Positions 5,916 through 11,212 of a stretch of DNA of 11,212 bases are shown piece by piece. The notes below the pieces were generated by a model. It had not been told where the DNA came from and made no database searches. It saw only the letters and a list, made by a program, of their open reading frames with translations. Positions within the stretch are counted from its first letter, which is position 1; each line of letters begins with the position of its first letter. Origin of the DNA: Anaerolineales bacterium (GTDB lineage Bacteria > Chloroflexota > Anaerolineae > Anaerolineales > Villigracilaceae); the NCBI GenBank assembly GCA_025938055.1, contig JAICQC010000112.1:1-11212 (forward strand), given 5' to 3'. The translations under genes and the position numbers were made by a program.

Positions 5916-6878
5916 CTAGGCGGTTGCCGCATAGATCTGACCGAGCATCTCCAGAAATTCCCCGGAAGGCCGTTGCTTGAGGATTTCCTTGCGAGCATCA
6001 CGGTCCAGGGTTCTCAACAGCAGGTATTGCACTGCGTATTTACGGAAGAGCCGTTGTCCGTCTTCCTCACCATAGAAGAGCGTGCTCCTTGCCAGATGCT
6101 CACGCACCGTCTTTTGCACCTGCTCCGGCGGTACTTGTTCCCGGTCCAGCCCGGAAAAGATCCAGGGGTTGGCGATGGCGCCGCGCCCGATCATGACGGC
6201 ATCACAGCCGGTGTACTGCTTCATACGCTGGATGTCTGCGACCGACCGTACATCACCGCTGCCGATCACCGGGATGTTGACCAAGGATTTCACCTCGGCG
6301 ATCGCGTCCCAGTTTGCGCTGCCGCTGTAGCGCTGTTCCTTGGTGCGCCCGTGGATGGCGATCAGCGAGCCGCCATTTTCCTCGACAATGCGGGCGATGA
6401 GTTTATAGTTTTTGTTGTGGTCCCAGCCCAGGCGGATCTTTCCGGTGACAGGCACCTGGAGTACGGTGGTCAATTTACGGAAGGTATGGGCGATCTTCAA
6501 GGGAGTCGGCATCATCCCCACGCCTGCGCCGCGGTCCGCGATGCTCTTGGCGGGGCAGCCCATGTTGATGTCGATGATGTCCGGGTTCAAATCCTGTATT
6601 TGCAGAGCGGCTCTCAGAATCAGGTCCGGGTCATCGCCGTAGATTTGGAAGGTGACCGGTCGTTCTGCTTCTTCGTAATACAGCCTTTTGGCGGGTTCCT
6701 TCGAGCGGCTTAGGATCTTCTCCACCTTGACGAACTCGGTATAGCTCATGGCAGAGCCCAGCGCGCGGCAGAGCGAGCGGAAGGGCCAGTCGGAATAACC
6801 GTCCATGGGCGCGAGAATGGCATGCCCGTAGATTGGAACATCGCGGATATAAAAGGTGGGAGATAGTTCACTACTCAT
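5916..6878 (-). CDS. dus: tRNA-dihydrouridine synthase (DusB/NifR3-like)
   Basis: This FMN-dependent enzyme reduces uridine to dihydrouridine in the D-loop of tRNA. The 320 residues begin with a TIM barrel. Visible landmarks are the FMN-site strand ILAPMDGYSDWPFR (21-34), the catalytic cysteine C108 in INMGCPAKSI, K147 in VTGKIRLGW, the HGRTxxQxYxGxAxW motif (HGRTKEQRYSGSANW, 176-190), PVIGSGDV (203-210) and GRGAIANPWIF (231-241). The C-terminal helical tRNA-recognition domain spans about 250-320. The family usually has GNGD where this has GSGD. I chose the ATG at 6878 because a longer frame to 6914 would start inside the terminator stem of the preceding gene and adds an unrelated hydrophobic 12 residues. 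No clear Shine-Dalgarno sequence precedes 6878, and the likely promoter leaves a leader of only a few bases. The exact Dus subtype is not certain. Confidence 0.95.
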   Translation of the reverse strand: MSSELSPTFYIRDVPIYGHAILAPMDGYSDWPFRSLCRALGSAMSYTEFVKVEKILSRSKEPAKRLYYEEAERPVTFQIYGDDPDLILRAALQIQDLNPDIIDINMGCPAKSIADRGAGVGMMPTPLKIAHTFRKLTTVLQVPVTGKIRLGWDHNKNYKLIARIVEENGGSLIAIHGRTKEQRYSGSANWDAIAEVKSLVNIPVIGSGDVRSVADIQRMKQYTGCDAVMIGRGAIANPWIFSGLDREQVPPEQVQKTVREHLARSTLFYGEEDGQRLFRKYAVQYLLLRTLDRDARKEILKQRPSGEFLEMLGQIYAATA

Positions 6879-6891
6879 TTTCAGAAGGGGT

Positions 6892-6900
6892 AGTATAACA
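6892..6900 (-). promoter_or_regulatory. Candidate dus extended -10 (TGTTATACT)
   Basis: The minus strand reads TTTTGTTATACT directly after the terminator of the upstream lipoprotein gene, sharing its T-run. A start near 6885 would leave about 7 leader bases before the ATG at 6878, in keeping with the missing ribosome site. Confidence 0.5.
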
Positions 6901-6930
6901 AAAAAGCAGCCCATCCTGTGTGGATGGGCT
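6900..6930 (-). terminator. Intrinsic terminator of the cupredoxin-like lipoprotein gene
   Basis: A 9-bp perfect stem, AGCCCATCC/GGATGGGCT (6908-6916 and 6922-6930), has a 5-base loop and runs into GC and then six T residues on the minus strand. It lies 17 bp after the stop codon at 6948. Confidence 0.9.
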
Positions 6931-6947
6931 GTATTCTTATAAGAATT

Positions 6948-7802
6948 TTACTTGACGGTAAACGTTTTGATCATACCAAGTTCGAGATGTGTCTTGCCGC
7001 TGTGCTGCTCGGGGATCACACAGGTTGCCACATAGGTTCCCGGGGTCAGGTTCAGCTTAAGCCATCCAGACTTTCCTGTTGCTATGCCCTGGAATCCGCC
7101 AACTCCTTGAAATGGGGGTGGTCCCTGATGGGAGTGGAACCAGGCGGCGACATCTTCCGGGGTCTTCCCGTCGGCAAGCTTGACGAGCGAAATCTCATGC
7201 GGCAGCGGCCCGAGATTCTTGATCTCCCAGATCTGTTCGCCTGCTGCTACTTGCTCGGGCATCTCAAACAGGAAGTCTTTCATCTGAACGGTCACATCAG
7301 GGTCAAGTGCTTCCGCTGTTGCTGGTTGATCGCTTTTCGTCACTTCGAATGGCGCGAGCATGCCTTTCGCTACGTTTGGTGTGCCATCCTCGCCTGAAAG
7401 TACATCAAAGACAATGTACTGCCCAGGGGTTAGATCAACCATCACCTCGAGACCTCGACCTGGAGGCGTCACGCCGGGTCCGCCCTCCATGCTGACCATG
7501 CCAAACAAGGCATTCGGGCTCTGTTGTATGGCTCCCTGTAATTGTTCCAATGTAACGCCATCGTTCAGGCGGGCCAGTTGGGCATGGTGATTCCCCTTCC
7601 CCTGGTTCTGAAATTTGATCGTGACCAGACCTGCCTGTACTTGCGGAGGCACTGCGAACGAAAGATCCTGTGCAGTGATGCTGACTTCTGGAATAGAGGC
7701 ATGGTTGTGGGACTCTGGAGTCGCTGTGGCTTGCGGAGCGCAAGCCATCAACATGGCTGCTAGCAGGATACCAATAGTCAATAATCGAATGTTGCGGTTC
7801 AT
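6948..7802 (-). CDS. Lipoprotein with two tandem cupredoxin-like domains
   Basis: The 284-residue protein carries a lipoprotein signal (MNRNIR, hydrophobic 7-18, then MLMAC) with lipidation at C21, and a short Ala/Thr/Pro linker containing SHNHAS (31-36). Two homologous halves follow. Half one (about 40-154) reads AQDLSFAVPPQVQAG, FQNQGKGNHHAQLARL and VDLTPGQYIVFDVL. Half two (about 170-283) reads MKDFLFEMPEQVAAG, IKNLGPLPHEISLVKL and LNLTPGTYVATCVI. The repeated pattern resembles cupredoxin folds. Only half two keeps a plausible metal set, H202, C261, H267 (or H272) and M277, as in type-1 copper sites; half one has H72/H73 but no cysteine. It is exported and may bind copper or act in redox or sensing, but this is inference. 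AAGGAGA lies 4 bases before the ATG. The gene has a strong terminator. Confidence 0.85.
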   Translation of the reverse strand: MNRNIRLLTIGILLAAMLMACAPQATATPESHNHASIPEVSITAQDLSFAVPPQVQAGLVTIKFQNQGKGNHHAQLARLNDGVTLEQLQGAIQQSPNALFGMVSMEGGPGVTPPGRGLEVMVDLTPGQYIVFDVLSGEDGTPNVAKGMLAPFEVTKSDQPATAEALDPDVTVQMKDFLFEMPEQVAAGEQIWEIKNLGPLPHEISLVKLADGKTPEDVAAWFHSHQGPPPFQGVGGFQGIATGKSGWLKLNLTPGTYVATCVIPEQHSGKTHLELGMIKTFTVK

Positions 7803-7890
7803 TTTTCTCCTTACTTGAATATAGATGGATACGTTTAAGTGATTGATAAATAGGTTCTGTTTCTGTAAAGCGATATTCAGAATTTGAGGT

Positions 7891-8304
7891 CTACGCCATT
7901 GCCGTTGCTTCCAGCTCGATCAACAGCTCCGGAAGCGCCAGACGGGATACTCCCAACAGCGTACTGGTGAAACGGCATCTGGCTTCCGCCAGGCGTCTGG
8001 CGAGATATTCGTAACGCGCGAGGGCATCATCCACATCTGTTGTGTAGAGATTCAGCCGAACGACGTCTGACAGCCTAAACCCGGCATGCTGCAGGACGAT
8101 TTCCAGGTTATCCAGCGCTCGAGCCATCTGTGCCTGCATATCGCCGGGATGCAGCGGTTTCCCGTTGGTATCCACCGAACATTGACCGGCACATACCAGA
8201 ACTCGTTGCGCGCCTGTGATCTCGTTCGCCTGGACATATCCAAGATCCACCTGCCATGTCCAGGGGTTGATGATTCGCCTTTGTACGCCCGTGCCTTCCG
8301 CCAT
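7891..8304 (-). CDS. RidA/YjgF/YER057c/UK114-superfamily protein
   Basis: This 137-residue protein has the Rid fold, normally a trimer with active sites between subunits. The pattern is RVLVCAGQCSVDTNGKPLHPGDMQAQMARALDNLEIVLQHAGFRLSDVVRLNLYTTDVD (34-92) followed by STLLGVSRLALPELLIELEATA (114-135). Classic RidA hydrolyses reactive 2-aminoacrylate and other enamines and needs an arginine (R105 in E. coli) seven residues before the R of its ARLP segment. Here that position is S114, in a TST sequence, so enamine deaminase activity is doubtful and a different Rid subfamily is likely. The ATG has two GGAG sites just upstream (the closer one 7 bases away). It follows the MalT-like regulator in the same direction with a 153-bp gap that holds direct repeats, suggesting it is a target of that regulator. 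Confidence 0.9.
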   Translation of the reverse strand: MAEGTGVQRRIINPWTWQVDLGYVQANEITGAQRVLVCAGQCSVDTNGKPLHPGDMQAQMARALDNLEIVLQHAGFRLSDVVRLNLYTTDVDDALARYEYLARRLAEARCRFTSTLLGVSRLALPELLIELEATAMA

Positions 8305-8341
8305 AAAATTGCTCCTTTCTCCTTAAAGAATTGTTGAGCTT

Positions 8342-8347
8342 AATGTA
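8342..8347 (-). promoter_or_regulatory. Possible ridA-like gene -10 box
   Basis: TACATT on the minus strand matches TATAAT at four of six positions, with no recognisable -35 box at 17 bp. Such a weak promoter would fit dependence on an activator bound to the repeats just upstream. The predicted leader is about 30 bases. Confidence 0.3.
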
Positions 8348-8355
8348 GCAAAGGG

Positions 8356-8431
8356 AAAGGTAGATGGCGATGTACGAAGGTACGATTCAGGGTCTTAGAA
8401 GGTATGATTTTTGGGAATGAGAAGTATGTTT
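8356..8431. repeat. Direct-repeat array between LuxR regulator and ridA-like gene
   Basis: Plus-strand copies read GAAGGTACGATT (8376-8387) and GAAGGTATGATT (8398-8409), identical at 11 of 12 bases and 22 bp apart. Weaker copies are AAAGGTAGAT (8356-8365, 20 bp away) and GAAGTATGTTT (8421-8431, 23 bp away). The spacing is about two helical turns, so all would face one side of the DNA. Multiple same-orientation sites at a promoter are typical of MalT-like activators. Confidence 0.5.
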
Positions 8432-8433
8432 TT

Positions 8434-8449
8434 CGTTAGCCCCCTAACG
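8434..8449. other. 16-bp palindrome after the LuxR-type gene
   Basis: CGTTAG and CTAACG pair perfectly around four C (plus strand) or four G (minus strand). It starts 8 bp beyond the regulator stop. It is not followed by a T-run on either strand, so it is either a weak 3' stem or a protein-binding dyad. Confidence 0.5.
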
Positions 8450-8457
8450 GACACATC

Positions 8458-11130
8458 CTAAATCAGCCGTAGTTGACGAGCACAGGCGATGGCTTGCGTG
8501 CGTGACGAAACATTGAGTTTAGCAAAAAGGTGGGTAACATGGGATTTGACCGTGCGCTCGCTGATGACCAGCTGCCTGGCAACCTCCTGATTGGATGCGC
8601 CCTCCGTGAGCAGTCGCAAGACTTCCACTTCACGCGGTGTAAGAGTTGCTCCCGTGGTTGGAACCGTGATGGGTTGCGTCCGTTCCTGTTCGGCCCAGAT
8701 GGCTAAGATCCGCTGGACAAACTCGGGCTGCAATCCCTCCTTCCGTGCGAGTTCCATCAGCGGTTTCAGGGCATGTCCCTCAGCAAGGATAATGCCCGGC
8801 ATATTGCGATTTGCCAGATGATCCAGAATAGGGCGCAGCTCGGTCAGTGCTCGCTTGGGTTGTTTCCATGCCAAGTATAGGCTGGCTATCTCCAGGCGTG
8901 GATGTCCCATGAGGAGGGAAGGGGTACCCTCGTAGAGTGGAATGACAGTTCGCAGTGATTTTTCGGCAGAAGCATAGCGTTCTTCACTGCGAGCGACCCA
9001 ACTGCTGATAATCTTCTTAACCGGCTTCAGGTCGATATCCCTGGCCGGCAGCGCGATGTCGGGGATTTGGCCATAATACTGACGCAGGGTATCCAGCCGC
9101 CCCTGAAGCCAAAAGGAGCGCGCCTGGGCATAATGATATCTGCCTTGCTGCCGCCAATGCGGCGCAGATTGTGTGCTACGGGAAAATGCGTTCTGCACGT
9201 AGTGTTCGATCGACCGGTGATCTGCCTGCGCCAGTGCCACCATCATCAGAATAATATCTATGGAGACATCCTGCCAACTAAGCCCGCCAAGCTGTTCGCT
9301 GATCTGCTTGACCCGTAAGCCCGCATGGCGGGCAGACGCCAACTCACCGCGCAGAGCATGGACCCCGCTCAGCATAAGGCGCGCTCCCGCCTCGATGATT
9401 CCGCCTTCGGGTCCAAAGTGAGCCAGTACCTGTAGGTTATACTGCTCGAATCGCTCCAACCCCAGCCCGCCCAGGAGCAGTTCTTGATTAGCGCTTTGTG
9501 CCAACATTTGTACGGCACCGCGATCCTTGGACAGCTGCGCGATGTCCAGTGCCCTGCTGAGCACTTCATCGACTCGTTGCCATTGATGGCGGTTATAAGC
9601 AACCCATAACTGACTTACGTATGCACAAACCATTTCAAAGGGCGTTCTTGCCAGGTCGGGCATGCGGCTGGCGACCTGTTCAGCCTGCTCGAGACTCCCC
9701 GTAGCCAGATAGGCATTCGATAGTCCCAATAGAATCCGAATGGTTCCATCTACATCGTCATTTGCCGAAAATACTGGCAGCAGTTTTTCCAGACGAGGCA
9801 AAGCATCAGGTAAGTGCCCGCTTTGTACGTCCGCCGCGGCCCGAAAGAGCTGCAGCCACGGTTCTCTATCACGAATGCTAGCTGGCAGGGCTTCCAGCCA
9901 GTGAGAGGGGATCTGGACGAAGCCTTGTTGCAATTGCTGGCGTCCCATTGTGATGATCGCCGCTGCTGCTTCGTCCCACAATTCACCTGCCAAATAGTGC
10001 TGGATGGCCAGTGTAGATGATGGTGAAGCTTTCGCTGCTCGACGATGAAGCTTTTGAACATACTCTCGTGGTTTTTCTCGCTGGAGTCGCTGGCGCAGGA
10101 AGTCTGCAAACAGATCGTGATAGCGATAGCCTGCAGCAGGCGAATCACTGCTGCGAACAGATGTCAGGAAGAGATTGCGGCGATAGATCTCATCGAGGAG
10201 TTGTTGCGTGTCCTGACTTCCTGATACAGCTTCGCACAGCGCAGGAGTCAACTCGGATAAGATGGATGTATCCAGCAGAAACTGGCGAAGGTCCGGCTGT
10301 TGGTCATTCAGTACTTCCTCGGCAAGAAAATCGAAAATGTACCGCTCGACCTGGGGAAGCCTGTGGATCAGTTTGGAATGTTGGACGGGATCGGTGATGT
10401 TTTGCAGAGAAAGGGCAAACAGTCGAAGGCCGGCTGCCCACCCTCCCGCGTGATGCTGGAGGAGGTTCAACTCATCGCCGGAAAGATTCAGACGTAGATT
10501 TCCTTCCAGCAGGAGGCGCGTTTCTTCCTCCGTAAATCGCAAAGCTTCGAGGTGCAAGTCTGCTACCCGCCCCAGGGCACGCTGCCGGGCTAGAGCCAGT
10601 GGCGGCTCATAGCGGCTCAGAACAACCAAATGGGTCCGAGACGGTAGATTCTCCAGCAAGTAGTTTAGCCCCTGATAGACAAGAGGGTCTGTGATCGTTT
10701 GCAGATCGTCCAAAACAATAATCAGGGGCTGGATGCCAGCCTCTATCCAGTCACTCAGCAAAGCGCCCACGATCTGAGGAATGCGTTGATCGGGATCGGG
10801 AACATTGTTCAAGAGAGTACGGGCATGGCGGCATAACTGCGGACTGCGCTGCTCGAGAGCTGCTAAAAATGCTGAAAAAAATGTGAACCGCTCGTTATCT
10901 TCGGCATCCAATCGCAGCCAGACGACTTGCGCCCCTGCATTGAAGTGTTGTATCCAGCTGGCCAGCAACGTCGTCTTGCCTGCCCCCGCTGGAGCCGACA
11001 CAAGTGTCAATGCGTGATTGTAAATCGCATCGTTCAGGGTGGAGAGCAAACGCTGCCGAAGGAGAACATCCCTCCCAACATGGGGCGGATGGAGTTTTGT
11101 CTGAGGCAAAAATCGTTGCTGGTCTAGCAT
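8458..11130 (-). CDS. MalT-like ATP-dependent LuxR-family transcriptional activator
   Basis: The 890-residue protein has the layout of the large ATP-binding LuxR (LAL/MalT, STAND) class and nearly the length of E. coli MalT (901). The N-terminus ([21 protein letters not shown], 9-29) is the usual lead-in. A NTPase follows with Walker [11 protein letters not shown] (45-54) and Walker B LIIVLDD (136-142), then a winged-helix region near [15 protein letters not shown]. Residues from roughly 380 to 800 are helical TPR-like repeats that in MalT bind the inducer. The LuxR-type helix-turn-helix is at 829-890 ([16 protein letters not shown]...[27 protein letters not shown]). ATP and inducer binding drive oligomerisation in this class; the signal here is unknown. 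No strong ribosome site precedes the ATG at 11130. A TGTTATACT box lies about 54 bp upstream. The downstream ridA-like gene and repeats are the natural candidate targets. Confidence 0.96.
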   Translation of the reverse strand: MLDQQRFLPQTKLHPPHVGRDVLLRQRLLSTLNDAIYNHALTLVSAPAGAGKTTLLASWIQHFNAGAQVVWLRLDAEDNERFTFFSAFLAALEQRSPQLCRHARTLLNNVPDPDQRIPQIVGALLSDWIEAGIQPLIIVLDDLQTITDPLVYQGLNYLLENLPSRTHLVVLSRYEPPLALARQRALGRVADLHLEALRFTEEETRLLLEGNLRLNLSGDELNLLQHHAGGWAAGLRLFALSLQNITDPVQHSKLIHRLPQVERYIFDFLAEEVLNDQQPDLRQFLLDTSILSELTPALCEAVSGSQDTQQLLDEIYRRNLFLTSVRSSDSPAAGYRYHDLFADFLRQRLQREKPREYVQKLHRRAAKASPSSTLAIQHYLAGELWDEAAAAIITMGRQQLQQGFVQIPSHWLEALPASIRDREPWLQLFRAAADVQSGHLPDALPRLEKLLPVFSANDDVDGTIRILLGLSNAYLATGSLEQAEQVASRMPDLARTPFEMVCAYVSQLWVAYNRHQWQRVDEVLSRALDIAQLSKDRGAVQMLAQSANQELLLGGLGLERFEQYNLQVLAHFGPEGGIIEAGARLMLSGVHALRGELASARHAGLRVKQISEQLGGLSWQDVSIDIILMMVALAQADHRSIEHYVQNAFSRSTQSAPHWRQQGRYHYAQARSFWLQGRLDTLRQYYGQIPDIALPARDIDLKPVKKIISSWVARSEERYASAEKSLRTVIPLYEGTPSLLMGHPRLEIASLYLAWKQPKRALTELRPILDHLANRNMPGIILAEGHALKPLMELARKEGLQPEFVQRILAIWAEQERTQPITVPTTGATLTPREVEVLRLLTEGASNQEVARQLVISERTVKSHVTHLFAKLNVSSRTQAIACARQLRLI

Positions 11131-11183
11131 CGCTGGTGAAAGAGGTTCGAATATGCCGGCATCCCGCAGTACTATTGATTTTG

Positions 11184-11192
11184 AGTATAACA
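11184..11192 (-). promoter_or_regulatory. Candidate extended -10 for the LuxR-type gene
   Basis: The minus strand reads TTCTGTTATACT, identical over 12 bases to the box before radA. The -35 region, near the window edge, shows no match. A start near 11177 gives a leader of about 47 bases. Confidence 0.45.
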
Positions 11193-11212
11193 GAAGGCTT
11201 TCCAGACGGACC

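Noticed and set aside
5904..6713. 269-codon plus-strand open frame opposite dus
   Set aside because: It lies entirely against a well-conserved Dus coding sequence, lacks a ribosome site and shows no recognisable domain.
6879..6914. Longer Dus start at 6914
   Set aside because: That ATG lies in the stem of the upstream terminator and the added residues are not Dus-like.
7803..7890. Terminator between the ridA-like gene and the cupredoxin-like lipoprotein gene
   Set aside because: Only a 5-bp TTCTG/CAGAA pairing with a long loop was found, too weak to call.
8434..8449. Intrinsic terminator for the LuxR-type gene
   Set aside because: The 6-bp stem is followed by AAAAAC on the minus strand and GACACA on the plus strand; no T-run is present.
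9750..10148. Second minus-strand open frame inside the LuxR-type gene
   Set aside because: It is an alternative frame within an intact 890-codon gene whose motifs are continuous on both sides; no frameshift is needed.

Overview
This 11.2 kb window looks like ordinary chromosome from a member of the Chloroflexota, most likely Anaerolineae-like. That placement is inferred from the mix of genes (HAAS/PadR pair, toast-rack lipoprotein, MalT-type LuxR regulator, nifR3-type Dus, cupredoxin-like lipoproteins) and was not tested against a database. Every convincing gene lies on the minus strand, so transcription runs from high to low coordinates. I see no phage, transposase, CRISPR array or RNA gene.

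In the direction of transcription the layout is as follows. (1) A large MalT-like ATP-dependent LuxR regulator (11130-8458), then a 153-bp gap holding a palindrome and an array of direct repeats, then a RidA-superfamily protein (8304-7891). (2) A lipoprotein made of two tandem cupredoxin-like domains (7802-6948) ending in a strong intrinsic terminator. (3) A tRNA-dihydrouridine synthase (6878-5916) whose likely promoter overlaps the end of that terminator. (4) radA (5844-4432), with a hairpin in its leader and a 108-bp palindromic repeat element just after its stop. (5) A toast-rack lipoprotein (4261-3419) with its own terminator. (6) An Rrf2 regulator with three candidate Fe-S cysteines (3237-2824) and an intrinsic terminator. 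(7) hutU, urocanate hydratase (2743-1091), followed after 3 bp by a 62-residue two-helix membrane protein, then a terminator. (8) A PadR repressor (769-434) followed after 11 bp by a HAAS-domain membrane protein that runs off the window at base 1.

The genes are mostly short transcription units separated by hairpin terminators, not one pathway operon. The tight pairs are padR-HAAS and hutU with the small membrane protein. hutU stands without hutH, hutI or other histidine-degradation genes here. The regulatory DNA is the most informative part: a 17-bp-spaced promoter with a palindrome filling its spacer before padR; a palindrome in the Rrf2 leader; the shared sequence TTYTGTTATACT before radA, dus and the LuxR gene; and repeats of about 22-bp period between the LuxR regulator and ridA-like gene. 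I found no clear new multi-gene system. The leads worth checking are these sites, the small hutU partner, the asymmetric cupredoxin duplication and the RidA protein lacking the usual active-site arginine.
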